From: Thalassobacillus devorans
Lineage (GTDB): Bacteria > Bacillota > Bacilli > Bacillales > Halobacillaceae
Assembly: GCF_900176565.1 (NCBI RefSeq)
Contig: NZ_FXEH01000003.1
Span: 1-64,000 of the forward strand
Direction of reading: 5' to 3'
DNA: 64,000 nucleotides
A program made the position numbers and the translations under genes. This document shows positions 1-7,607 of this stretch, in pieces (position 1 is the stretch's first letter; every line of letters starts with the position of its first letter). The notes under the pieces were generated by a model. The model was not told the DNA's origin. It saw only the letters and a program-made list of their open reading frames with translations, and made no database searches.

Positions 1-126
1 TAGATGAGATTTCCCATCACTTCGAGTGAGTAAGATCCCTCAGAGACGATGAGGTAGATAGGTCCGAGGTGGAAGCGTGGTGACACGTGGAGCTGACGGA
101 TACTAATCGATCGAGGACTTAACTAA
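1..126 (+). rRNA. 23S ribosomal RNA, 3' end (partial)
   Basis: The first ~126 bases are the conserved 3' terminus of bacterial 23S rRNA, including the stretch ending CGAGGACTTAAC just before the 23S-5S spacer. The gene begins outside the window. A 5S gene about 80 bp downstream confirms an rRNA operon read on the + strand. The exact 3' end is set by similarity and may be off by a few bases. Confidence 0.93.
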
Positions 127-203
127 CCTAATTTCGTGAAAGATGTTTGTGGTTGAATGTTGCTTATCTAGTTTTGAGGGTTCACCTCAATTAAATAGTC
201 AAG

Positions 204-318
204 GTCTAGTGGCGATAGCGGAGAGGTCACACCTGTTCCCATGCCGAACACAGCAGTTAAGCTCTCCAGCGCCGATGGTAGTCGGGTTTATCCCCGTGAG
301 AGTAGGACGCCGCTAGGC
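204..318 (+). rRNA. 5S ribosomal RNA
   Basis: A typical 5S rRNA of about 115 nt. The 5' strand TCTAGTGGCG pairs with 3' CGCCGCTAGG to form helix I, and the conserved internal segment CCATGCCGAACACAG is present. It follows the 23S 3' end by ~80 bp and completes the rRNA operon. Confidence 0.95.
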
Positions 319-353
319 TTTTTCTTTATATCCAATGATAATAGTAAAAGTTG

Positions 354-668
354 ATTATTCCACCGTAGCGAAGCCGTAAACATCTTGGAAACACTACAAT
401 GTAGGCTTTGCGAGGAGCTCAACATTACTCATTCAGCCAGCAAGATGAACAATAGAGTTGAACGACGAGCATAAAACTTGGATTGAAGCTCCATGACATA
501 CATAATTATATTATTCCACCGTAGCGAAGCCAACCTCTTCGAATAAACTACGAAGCAAGCTTTGCGAGAAGTTCAACATTACTCATTCAGCCAGCAAGAT
601 GAACAATAGAGTTGAACGACGAGCATAAAACTTGGATTGAAGCTCCATGACATACATAATTATATTAT
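354..668 (+). repeat. Tandem ~155-bp repeat carrying tRNA-Asn 5' fragments
   Basis: Two consecutive units of ~155 bp each begin with the first 11 bases of the downstream tRNA-Asn gene (TCCACCGTAGC at 359 and 515; the real tRNA starts at 669) and then diverge into a non-tRNA sequence starting GAAGCC. The last ~105 bp of the two units are essentially identical, including the A/T-rich leader that precedes the true tRNA. The segment after the fragment can form a hairpin (GCGAAGCC with GGCTTTGC in unit 1). The fragments lack anticodon and T arms and are not functional tRNAs. A similar element lies before tRNA-Thr(TGT) near 6005. Confidence 0.8.
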
Positions 669-743
669 TCCACCGTAGCTCAGTGGTAGAGCAATCGGCT
701 GTTAACCGATTGGTCGTAGGTTCGAATCCTACCGGTGGAGCCA
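669..743 (+). tRNA. tRNA-Asn (GTT)
   Basis: Complete cloverleaf: acceptor TCCACCG pairs with CGGTGGA, the anticodon loop contains GTT, the T arm reads GGTTCGAATCC, and CCA is encoded. It is the first intact tRNA after the 5S gene and the source of the two upstream 5' fragments. Confidence 0.97.
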
Positions 744-746
744 TTT

Positions 747-818
<72 letters not shown>

Positions 819-827
819 CTTAAATGA

Positions 828-861
828 AAAGCGATTTCCTTTTATAGGAAATCGCTTTTTT
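828..861 (+). terminator. Rho-independent terminator of the rrn-tRNA operon
   Basis: AAAGCGATTTCC and GGAAATCGCTTT form a perfect 12-bp stem with a short A/T loop, followed by a run of T. It ends the rRNA/tRNA-Asn/tRNA-Thr transcription unit. Confidence 0.9.
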
Positions 862-1051
862 GTGTCTATTTAACTATTTTTCCTATGTGTTTTTTACTGT
901 TTTCGGGATAGAAGCTAGCAAATCATGTAAATTTTTAGTAAATTTATATCAACATCTTAAGAATATCGGAAGATTCAAAAAATAAAGGAAGGAGGATAGT
1001 GGGTAAAAAGTAAGTCTTTGTTGGAATAAAAAATAGAAAGGGGTTTTTGTA

Positions 1052-4000
1052 TTGGGCACCCAAAGAAAGAAAAGGTTTTTAAAATGGCTCAGTCTAACAT
1101 TAGTACTAGCCTTAATTGTACCTTTCTTCAATTACACCAGTGCCGCAGCTGAGAATTCCCCAAATGTATCCATCAAAGATAATAAACAACAAGTGAATAA
1201 TAAGGTGAATCAAGACCTGATCGATTTGTTTGCTGATCAGAAGGAAGTTACTTACCTTGTGAAAATGAAAGAGCAGGGTGACACAAAAAAAGCTGCACAA
1301 GAAGCGTTATCCAAGGCAGAGGATAGTAAGGCTTCTCTTACAGCGCAGCAAATGAAACGAGTAAAGGCATCTGCAGTTGTGACAGAACTTCGTTCGACGG
1401 CCATCGAAACGCAGCAACAATTGAAGAAGCTGCTGACCGAAGCTGAAAAACAAGGCAGTGTCTCCTCGTTTCAATCTTATTATATCGTAAATGCGATGGC
1501 AGTTACTAGTAATGAAGAAGTCATGAAAAAGATAGCTGTTTTACCTGAAGTAGAAAAAATTCTTCCTAACCGTACACGACAGCTGAATCCTCAGGTAGAA
1601 GGAGCAGTGGAAGAAACGAAAGCGTCTCTTACTAAAGCGACTGACAAAGCAGAAACCAATAATACGGAATGGAACATCGACCGTGTTGGAGCCCCGCAAG
1701 TATGGTCTGAAACTGGAATCGATGGTTCAGGGGTTGTGGTGGCTAACATTGATACAGGGGTAGAGTGGGACCACCCTGCTCTAAAGGAGAAATACCGCGG
1801 ATTTGACCCAGCAAACCCTGACACTGCTGATCATGAATTCAATTGGTTTGATGCTACTGCAGGGCAAGGCGCTCCGTACGATGACCATGGTCACGGTACC
1901 CACACCATGGGAACAATGGTAGGTGCTGAAGAAGATGGTTCTAACCAGGTAGGTGTGGCACCTGGATCAAAATGGATTGGTGTTAAAGCATTTACTGCAG
2001 CTGGCGGCACAGATGTCGATCTTTTAGAAGCTGGTGAATGGATATTAGCTCCAAAAGATGACGATGGTAACCCTCATCCCGAGCAGGCGCCTGATGTTGT
2101 TAACAACTCATGGGGCGGCGGTCCCGGGCTTGATGAGTGGTATCGCCCGATGGTTCAAAACTGGCGTGAGTCTGGTATTGTACCAGTATTCTCTGCTGGT
2201 AACGATGGACCTGGTGATGGAACAATTGCCGCACCATCCAACTATCCGGAATCTATTGCAGTAGGTGCAACTACTGCTACTGACGGCTTGGCCAGCTTTT
2301 CTTCCAGAGGTCCATCTCCATATGATGGAGAAATCAAGCCGGATATTTCAGCACCCGGGGCCAACGTTCGCTCTTCTGTTCCGGGCGGCGGCTATGAAGG
2401 CGGATGGAATGGAACATCAATGGCTGGCCCTCACGTAGCGGGTACAGCTGCATTGCTATTACAGGCAGATAACTCTTTGTCAGTAGATGACCTGGAAGAG
2501 TTGATGCTTGAAACAGCAGATACAACTACTAATGACCAATATCCTGAAGATCCAAATGAAGGTTATGGCCATGGTATTGTGAATGCTTATACTGCTGTAT
2601 CAGCAGTTGTCAGCGGTATTGGCGAAATTAAAGGTTATGTATATGAAGAAGGAGAAGATGATGAAGCTCCTTCCATTGAACATGAATCTCCAAGTGAAAC
2701 TTATGAAGGTGTTCCGTTAACGTTAGTTGCAGATGTAAGTGATAATGTCAGCGTAAGCACCGTTGAGCTTTCTTACCGAATCGACCAAAGAGGTACGTGG
2801 GAGACATTCCCGGCTGACCTGGTAGATGGAGATTATCTGCAGGGAACCTATCAAACAATCCTTAATGGTGAAGATATTAGCGGAAGCCAACTCCATTATA
2901 AATGGGTAGTAAGTGACTTTGGGGGTAATGAAGTAGAGTCAGATACTTATGAAGTTGCCATCAAAGATGCCATTACCATTGGCTATGAACAGGACTTTGA
3001 AACTATCCCAAGTGGCTGGTTATCATTTGGCGAGAATAACAGCTGGGAATGGGGTGTGCCTGAAGATGGGCCGGAAAGTGCTGGCTCAGGTGAAAAAGTT
3101 TATGGAACCAATTTGACAGGCGACTATGATAACAATAGTGATATGACATTAATCATGCCGCCAGTTGAAGTCCCTGAAGGTGAAACCTACCTACAATTCC
3201 AAACCTGGTATAACCTTGAAAACAATTATGACTATGGTCATGTGGTTGTTTCTACCGATATGGAAAACTGGGAGCAACTGGCCGAGTATAATGGAACTAC
3301 GGATGGCTGGATAACCTCGGAAGTAAACCTTTCCAGTTATGCGGGTCAGAATGTTTTTGTCGGTTTCCATGTGGACACAGACTATAGTGTGACCAGAGAA
3401 GGCTTGTTTATCGACGATGTAGCTTTAACTGATCAATCATCTGGGTCTTCTGCTACAACTAATAAGCAATCGACTAAAAAGTCTGAATTAGGAGTAGTAG
3501 ATAAGGGCTCAGCGAAAATGAAAAAACCGGTTAACGCTAAGAAGCTGCTTCCAGGAGAAGTTATTGAGGTACAAGTCCCTCAATATAAAGAAAAAGGAAA
3601 GAAAAAGAAGGAAGTACAGCCAAATGTATTACCGTTGGATGCAACTGTTACTGTGGTAGAATCTGATCGTTCGGTCAGTACTAATCCTGCCGATGGAAGT
3701 TACAGATTAATGCATGCTGCAGGTGACTTTACGGTGGTGGCTGATGCTTATGGTTTCCATCCAAGTGAGCAATCCGTATCTGTTCCAGAAGATGGATCAG
3801 TAAGTGCTAATTTCACGCTGAATCCTATTGCGACAGGTACACTGGAAGGCACCGTAACAAACGAACAGACTGGTGAACCAATCGAGGGCGCTACCTTGAT
3901 GCTTATCGAAGATGCCGCAGTAGCCCCGGTTGAAACAGGAGAAAATGGTACATTCACTCTAGAAGCCTATGAAGGCGATTATACTTTAAGAGTGATGGCT

Positions 4001-5413
4001 CCGTCCTATCATGGTGAAGATGTCCCTGTTACCATCGAGGGTGGTGCTACCAATACAGTGGAAGTAGAATTGGCACCATTCATCGGTTATCCAGGTGAAA
4101 TCGGATATGATGACGGTACTGCCGAAAACGCTCGTGCATTCTATGATGCTGGTAATGGCTGGGCTGTTAAAATGTCCCTGGAAGAAGGACAGGAATCCGC
4201 TATGGTTACTGGTGGACTGTTCCGCTTCTGGACAGAGGAATGGCCAGTACCGGGCGGCAATGAGTTCCAGGTAGAAGTTTATGATGCTACAGGAACAGAT
4301 GGGGCGCCAGGTGAAAAAATCGGTGGTCCTTATGAAGCGGAAGCATTAAGAAATGGAGAATGGACACATGTAGACCTTTCCGATAAGGGAATTGTCGCGA
4401 ATGGTGATTTCTATATGGTGTATATCCAGACACAACCTAACCCGTACTCTCCTGGTCTGGCTACGGATGAAGACGGAGATTATGCTGACCGCAGCTGGCA
4501 GCTTGTAGGCGGCAGCTGGAGCAAATCTCCAGAAGCGGAAGGCAATTACATGATTAGAGCACTAGTCGATTATGCGGCGGAGGCTCCTGTAATTGAATCT
4601 CCAGCTGATGGGTCCTATACCAATCAGGAATCCATTACAGTAGAAGGTAGTGCTGCACCAACGACAACAGTCACTGTCTACAACGATGGTGAGGAGGCAG
4701 GCACTACAGGAGCTACTGAAGATGGAAGCTTTGCTGTTGATATCACCCTGGAAACAGGAGAAAATGAGCTGACAGCGATATCTTCCATGGATAACGGTTC
4801 CACTGAACCATCTGCCCCTGTAGTAGTGACATTGGATCAAGACAACCCTGTCTTGACAATTGACACTCCAACTAATGGCGATAAAACAAATAAAGAAGTC
4901 ATTACAGTTGCAGGTCAAGTAGAAGAAGAAAACCTTGATCGTGTCGAAGTTAATGGTCAAACTGCTGATGTGGATGAGGACGGTGCATACTCCAAACGCA
5001 TCATGCTATCAGAAGGTGAAAACGAAATAGTAGTCACTGCAACAGATTTAGCGGGTAACAGTGCGGAAGAGTCAGTCACTGTGGATGCTAAATTTAATGC
5101 AACTGATATTGAAAATCTACAACCAACAGAAGATAAGTATATGCAGGCTGGTGAGTCTGTCAAGATCGAGTTCGATGCCGGTCCTGGACTTGACGCAACT
5201 TTCTATATCAGAATGCCACTTACTAACTTCTCTGATCAGGCTACAGAGCTGCCAATGATGGAGACGGAAGAAGGGCATTATGTTGGCTACTGGACAGCAA
5301 CCTCTAACCTAGTAGCAGAAGGTGCCGAGATTGTTGTAAAAGCTGCCGATGATTATGGTAATGTGGCTGAAGAAGCTGCAGAAGGAAAACTTTATATTAA
5401 CACAGAAGAATAA
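1052..5413 (+). CDS. bpr: Secreted S8 serine protease, bacillopeptidase F-like
   Basis: A 1453-residue secreted subtilase, close to the length of B. subtilis bacillopeptidase F. It starts at TTG, with AGAAAGGGG 8 bp upstream. A signal peptide covers about residues 1-32 (basic start, hydrophobic core, SAAA). An inhibitor I9-type propeptide follows (about 55-180). The catalytic triad is visible: Asp234 in NIDTGVEWDHP, His281 in GHGTHTMG and Ser456 in NGTSMAGPHVAG. Downstream are an Ig-like segment, a MAM/immune-inhibitor-A-like domain (EQDFETIPSGW), two carboxypeptidase-regulatory-like modules, a jelly-roll-like segment and two bacterial Ig-like repeats near the C terminus. The protein is very acidic, as expected for salt-adapted secreted enzymes. 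It is monocistronic between two tRNA groups and has its own terminator. Confidence 0.92.
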   Translation: MGTQRKKRFLKWLSLTLVLALIVPFFNYTSAAAENSPNVSIKDNKQQVNNKVNQDLIDLFADQKEVTYLVKMKEQGDTKKAAQEALSKAEDSKASLTAQQMKRVKASAVVTELRSTAIETQQQLKKLLTEAEKQGSVSSFQSYYIVNAMAVTSNEEVMKKIAVLPEVEKILPNRTRQLNPQVEGAVEETKASLTKATDKAETNNTEWNIDRVGAPQVWSETGIDGSGVVVANIDTGVEWDHPALKEKYRGFDPANPDTADHEFNWFDATAGQGAPYDDHGHGTHTMGTMVGAEEDGSNQVGVAPGSKWIGVKAFTAAGGTDVDLLEAGEWILAPKDDDGNPHPEQAPDVVNNSWGGGPGLDEWYRPMVQNWRESGIVPVFSAGNDGPGDGTIAAPSNYPESIAVGATTATDGLASFSSRGPSPYDGEIKPDISAPGANVRSSVPGGGYEGGWNGTSMAGPHVAGTAALLLQADNSLSVDDLEELMLETADTTTNDQYPEDPNEGYGHGIVNAYTAVSAVVSGIGEIKGYVYEEGEDDEAPSIEHESPSETYEGVPLTLVADVSDNVSVSTVELSYRIDQRGTWETFPADLVDGDYLQGTYQTILNGEDISGSQLHYKWVVSDFGGNEVESDTYEVAIKDAITIGYEQDFETIPSGWLSFGENNSWEWGVPEDGPESAGSGEKVYGTNLTGDYDNNSDMTLIMPPVEVPEGETYLQFQTWYNLENNYDYGHVVVSTDMENWEQLAEYNGTTDGWITSEVNLSSYAGQNVFVGFHVDTDYSVTREGLFIDDVALTDQSSGSSATTNKQSTKKSELGVVDKGSAKMKKPVNAKKLLPGEVIEVQVPQYKEKGKKKKEVQPNVLPLDATVTVVESDRSVSTNPADGSYRLMHAAGDFTVVADAYGFHPSEQSVSVPEDGSVSANFTLNPIATGTLEGTVTNEQTGEPIEGATLMLIEDAAVAPVETGENGTFTLEAYEGDYTLRVMAPSYHGEDVPVTIEGGATNTVEVELAPFIGYPGEIGYDDGTAENARAFYDAGNGWAVKMSLEEGQESAMVTGGLFRFWTEEWPVPGGNEFQVEVYDATGTDGAPGEKIGGPYEAEALRNGEWTHVDLSDKGIVANGDFYMVYIQTQPNPYSPGLATDEDGDYADRSWQLVGGSWSKSPEAEGNYMIRALVDYAAEAPVIESPADGSYTNQESITVEGSAAPTTTVTVYNDGEEAGTTGATEDGSFAVDITLETGENELTAISSMDNGSTEPSAPVVVTLDQDNPVLTIDTPTNGDKTNKEVITVAGQVEEENLDRVEVNGQTADVDEDGAYSKRIMLSEGENEIVVTATDLAGNSAEESVTVDAKFNATDIENLQPTEDKYMQAGESVKIEFDAGPGLDATFYIRMPLTNFSDQATELPMMETEEGHYVGYWTATSNLVAEGAEIVVKAADDYGNVAEEAAEGKLYINTEE

Positions 5414-5425
5414 GGCCGGTTTAAG

Positions 5426-5456
5426 GAGCTGCCCCAGTTCGGGGCGGCTCTTTTTT
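5426..5456 (+). terminator. Terminator after bpr
   Basis: A GC-rich stem (GAGCTGCCCC with GGGGCGGCTC) and a 4-5 nt loop, followed by six T, 12 bp after the bpr stop codon. Confidence 0.9.
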
Positions 5457-5500
5457 AGGTTGTGCAGTCGATTAACTTTTTGCTTATTTTTAATCAATAA

Positions 5501-5651
5501 GTGAGACAAGCGCCCCGTATATAAGATAAATACATTAGAAGAGAGCAAATTTTTAACTATTGAGAGACAATTTCGAAATTATGAGAGACGGATTTAAAAA
5601 TAAAAGAGAAAAAGTCCATGGTAAGAGAGAGTCCACAGTCATGTATGAGAC
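5501..5651 (+). repeat. Eight-unit array of GAGAGAC-like motifs phased at 20-21 bp
   Basis: Short motifs related to GAGAGAC begin at 5501, 5521, 5541, 5562, 5583, 5604, 5625 and 5645, giving steps of 20, 20, 21, 21, 21, 21 and 20 bp. The ~14 bp between motifs are unrelated in sequence. No open reading frame crosses the array. It fills most of the spacer between bpr and the tRNA promoter at 5757. Outer units are degenerate (ATAAGAT, AAGAGAA), the central ones near-exact. A second array with the same period and a different core occurs at 29682-29834. Function unknown. Confidence 0.75.
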
Positions 5652-5756
5652 AGTACCAGGGGCTAATATCAATGTAGATGATTGGAGATTCAAGGGCAGC
5701 TTTTTTCAATAGAAAGTGGAGAGAGAAAGCAATAAGAAAAAAATTTAAAATTTCTC

Positions 5757-5786
5757 TTTACAAAGTACTAAGCGGCTGTATATAAT
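5757..5786 (+). promoter_or_regulatory. Sigma-A promoter of the tRNA-Glu cluster
   Basis: TTTACA (5757-5762) and a perfect TATAAT (5781-5786) are separated by 18 bp. Initiation near 5793 would give a short leader before tRNA-Glu at 5841. Confidence 0.75.
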
Positions 5787-5840
5787 AATATTTGTCAGTT
5801 TGAGAGGACAACCTTTCAACAGGCTGTCAACTGCTTCAAT

Positions 5841-5915
5841 GGCCCGTTGGTCAAGTGGTTAAGACACCGCCCTTTCACGGCGGTAACACGGGTTCGAATC
5901 CCGTACGGGTCACCA
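5841..5915 (+). tRNA. tRNA-Glu (TTC)
   Basis: Acceptor GGCCCGT pairs with ACGGGTC, the anticodon loop CTTTCAC gives TTC, the T arm is GGTTCGAATCC, and CCA is encoded. First tRNA of the second cluster. Confidence 0.96.
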
Positions 5916-5919
5916 CTTT

Positions 5920-5995
5920 GGAGGATTAGCTCAGCTGGGAGAGCACTTGCCTTACAAGCAAGGGGTCGCAGGTTCGAACCCTGCATCCTCCACCA
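5920..5995 (+). tRNA. tRNA-Val (TAC)
   Basis: Acceptor GGAGGAT/ATCCTCC, anticodon loop CTTACAA giving TAC, T arm GGTTCGAACCC, CCA encoded. It lies 4 bp after tRNA-Glu. Confidence 0.96.
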
Positions 5996-6004
5996 TTGAA
6001 TTTT

Positions 6005-6148
6005 GCCGGTCTAGCTCAATTGGTAGAGAAGCCGTAAACTTCCTCGAATTACACCATTGTAGGCTTTGCGAGGAGCGTAGGCTTCACCGAATAAACTGAC
6101 AACGAGACGAGCACAATTCTATAAAAATCCTGTTTACACTTAAACTAT
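6005..6148 (+). repeat. tRNA-Thr 5' fragment plus inserted hairpin element
   Basis: Bases 6005-6028 duplicate the first 24 bases of the intact tRNA-Thr(TGT) that begins at 6149. The copy then breaks off into a segment that starts AAGCCGTAAAC, forms an AAGCC/GGCTT hairpin with a 28-nt loop, and continues TGCGAGGAGC, close to the element found before tRNA-Asn. The segment ends with ACGAGACGAGCAC, also seen near 6930. It cannot fold as a tRNA. It may be an insertion or duplication scar. Confidence 0.75.
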
Positions 6149-6221
<73 letters not shown>

Positions 6222-6580
6222 TCTTACTATGTTTTCCTACAACGTCGAATAGACTTCTTGCTGGAAAACAATAGTAGTGCTGCAAAGTGCACCATTAAAT
6301 TGTTCCTTGACTACGTCGAATAATCTTCTATGATAAGGAACGATAGTAGTACTGAAAAGTGCATCTTACTATGTTTTCCTACAACGTCGAATAGACTTCC
6401 TGCTGGAAAACGATAGTAGTGCTGAAAAGTGCACCATTAAATTGTTCCTTGACTACGTCGAATAATCTTCTATGATAAGGAACGATAGTAGTACTGAAAA
6501 GTGCATCTTACTATGTTTTCCTACAACGTCGAATAACCTTCTTGCAGGAAAACGATCGTAGTACTGGACAGTGCATCCTT
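6222..6580 (+). repeat. 142-bp tandem repeat made of five covarying hairpins
   Basis: Two hairpin types alternate (A-B-A-B-A) with a 142-bp period. Type A has stem GTTTTCC/GGAAAAC, type B GTTCCTT/AAGGAAC. Each stem encloses a 25-26 nt loop with the conserved core ACGTCGAATA and is followed by a conserved tail, GTAGTACTGAAAAGTGC or a near variant. Stems change on both sides while loop and tail stay constant. Every type A unit is preceded by GCATCTTACTATG, which also forms the junction with the end of tRNA-Thr. No open reading frame is conserved. Three related units follow tRNA-Gly at 7141-7311. Confidence 0.8.
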
Positions 6581-6620
6581 AAAGAAAACAGTAGTACCAA
6601 TAATTTCTTGTAGAAAACTG

Positions 6621-6650
6621 TTGAATTATAGTAGGTATTTCTGTTATACT
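6621..6650 (+). promoter_or_regulatory. Candidate promoter before tRNA-Tyr
   Basis: TTGAAT (6621-6626) and TATACT (6645-6650) with 18-bp spacing, 18 bp upstream of tRNA-Tyr. It would restart transcription after the hairpin repeats. Confidence 0.5.
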
Positions 6651-6667
6651 TTTCAAGTGACTTTCTT

Positions 6668-6753
6668 GGAGGGATAGCGAAGTTGGCCAAACGCGGCGGA
6701 CTGTAAATCCGCTCCCATCGGGTTCGTAGGTTCGAGTCCTACTCCCTCCACCA
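6668..6753 (+). tRNA. tRNA-Tyr (GTA)
   Basis: A class II tRNA of 86 nt with a long variable arm. Acceptor GGAGGGA/TCCCTCC, anticodon loop CTGTAAA giving GTA, T arm GGTTCGAGTCC, CCA encoded. Confidence 0.96.
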
Positions 6754-6793
6754 TTTATTTTATTTATCTATGAATTAACTTTATAAAAAAAGC

Positions 6794-6824
6794 AAATAGT
6801 ACTTAATACTTGTACTATTTTTTT
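6794..6824 (+). terminator. Possible terminator or processing hairpin between tRNA-Tyr and tRNA-Gln
   Basis: AAATAGTAC pairs perfectly with GTACTATTT over a 9-nt loop, followed by a T run to 6824. It looks like an intrinsic terminator, but tRNA-Gln begins only 3 bp later with no obvious promoter, so it may be leaky or a processing structure. Confidence 0.5.
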
Positions 6825-6826
6825 AA

Positions 6827-6901
6827 TGGCCCATAGCCAAGCGGTAAGGCAGCGGATTTTGATTCCGTCATGCGCTGGTTCGAATCCAGCTGGGCCAGCC
6901 A
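6827..6901 (+). tRNA. tRNA-Gln (TTG)
   Basis: Acceptor TGGCCCA/TGGGCCA, anticodon loop TTTTGAT giving TTG, T arm GGTTCGAATCC, CCA encoded. Confidence 0.95.
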
Positions 6902-6907
6902 TTTTTA

Positions 6908-6976
6908 TTAATGAGCATAAGCTAGCAACGAGACGAGCACATTGCTCAATCAGGTTGTAATACTTCATTAAATAAT
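6908..6976 (+). repeat. Short scar repeat before tRNA-Lys
   Basis: TTAATGAGC at 6908-6916 resembles the junction at the start of tRNA-Lys (AATAATGAGC, tRNA from 6977). Instead of tRNA it continues with AAGCTAGCAACGAGACGAGCAC, sharing ACGAGACGAGCAC with the element before tRNA-Thr(TGT). It looks like a shorter version of the tRNA 5'-fragment elements. Confidence 0.5.
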
Positions 6977-7049
6977 GAGCCATTAGCTCAGTTGGTAGAG
7001 CATCTGACTTTTAATCAGAGGGTCGAAGGTTCGAATCCTTCATGGCTCA
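6977..7049 (+). tRNA. tRNA-Lys (TTT)
   Basis: Acceptor GAGCCAT/ATGGCTC, anticodon loop CTTTTAA giving TTT, T arm GGTTCGAATCC. CCA is not encoded. Confidence 0.95.
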
Positions 7050-7065
7050 CTTGTATCACTGTTAA

Positions 7066-7140
7066 GCGGGAGTAGTTCAGTGGTAGAACACCACCTTGCC
7101 AAGGTGGGGGTCGCGGGTTCGAATCCCGTCTCCCGCTCCA
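7066..7140 (+). tRNA. tRNA-Gly (GCC)
   Basis: Acceptor GCGGGAG/CTCCCGC, anticodon loop TTGCCAA giving GCC, T arm GGTTCGAATCC, CCA encoded. Hairpin repeats begin directly after its CCA. Confidence 0.96.
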
Positions 7141-7311
7141 TAAAGATTTTTGACTACGTCGAGTGAACCTCTTTGTTAAAAATCAATCGTGTACTGGAAG
7201 TGCTCCATTTAATCTTTTACTACGTCGAGTAAACATCCTTGCTAAAGATTAGTCGTGTACTGAAAAGTGCTCCATTTAATCTTTTACTACGTCGAATAAC
7301 CTTCTTATATC
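7141..7311 (+). repeat. Three hairpin repeats after tRNA-Gly, last one truncated
   Basis: Units of ~65 bp belong to the family seen at 6222-6580. Stems are GATTTTT/AAAAATC (7145-7184) and AATCTTT/AAAGATT (7211-7250), each with a 26-nt loop containing ACTACGTCGAGT and a tail ending ACTG(A)AAGTG. A third copy starts near 7269 and is cut off by tRNA-Ala at 7312. Junctions between units read GTGCTCCAT, copying the 3' end of tRNA-Gly (GCTCCA). The two stems differ in compensating ways from each other and from the upstream units. Confidence 0.75.
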
Positions 7312-7387
7312 GGGGCCTTAGCTCAGCTGGGAGAGCGCCTGCTTTGCACGCAGGAGGTCAGCGGTTCGATCCCGCTAGGCTCCACCA
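7312..7387 (+). tRNA. tRNA-Ala (TGC)
   Basis: Acceptor GGGGCCT/AGGCTCC (one G-T pair), anticodon loop TTTGCAC giving TGC, T arm GGTTCGATCCC, CCA encoded. Last tRNA of the cluster. Confidence 0.96.
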
Positions 7388-7430
7388 TTTCTTGTACCAT
7401 TACTAGCGACTTCATAAATTCAGACGAGAA

Positions 7431-7467
7431 AAAAGCTGACATGCTACTACCATGTCAGCTTTTTTTC
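7431..7467 (+). terminator. Terminator of the tRNA cluster
   Basis: AAAAGCTGACATG pairs with CATGTCAGCTTTT across a 7-nt loop, and the T run continues to 7467. Confidence 0.9.
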
Positions 7468-7550
7468 GTTTATTACAAACGTCATACATACCTCTGCACG
7501 AGGCGAGTAGCTGCGGGAGCTACCGTATATATATACACAATCATGTCCGG

Positions 7551-7580
7551 TTGAGTCATTTGTCTGAAAGCGTCTACAAT
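7551..7580 (+). promoter_or_regulatory. Candidate sigma-A promoter of the arginase gene
   Basis: TTGAGT (7551-7556) and TACAAT (7575-7580) with 18-bp spacing. A start near 7587 gives a ~20-nt leader holding the AAGGAGG ribosome site. No -24/-12 sigma-L signature is obvious, unlike the B. subtilis roc genes. Confidence 0.5.
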
Positions 7581-7607
7581 AATGGAGAGTAGAAGAAGGA
7601 GGATGAA

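Noticed and set aside
359-369. tRNA-Asn pseudogenes at 359 and 515
   Set aside because: Just 11 bases match the tRNA; better described as duplicated 5' ends within a repeat.
4562-4960. Minus-strand 132-residue frame inside bpr
   Set aside because: Antisense to the Ig-like repeats of bpr; composition is a reflection of the coding strand.
5501-5651. CRISPR-like array
   Set aside because: Repeats are only 7-8 bp with ~14-bp spacers and no cas genes are in the window; CRISPR repeats are over 20 bp.
6005-6028. Additional tRNA-Thr gene
   Set aside because: Only the acceptor 5' strand and D-arm are present; there is no anticodon or T arm.
6768-6983. Minus-strand 71-residue frame across tRNA-Gln
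   Set aside because: It is made of reversed tRNA-Gln sequence; such frames are a known artefact in tRNA regions.
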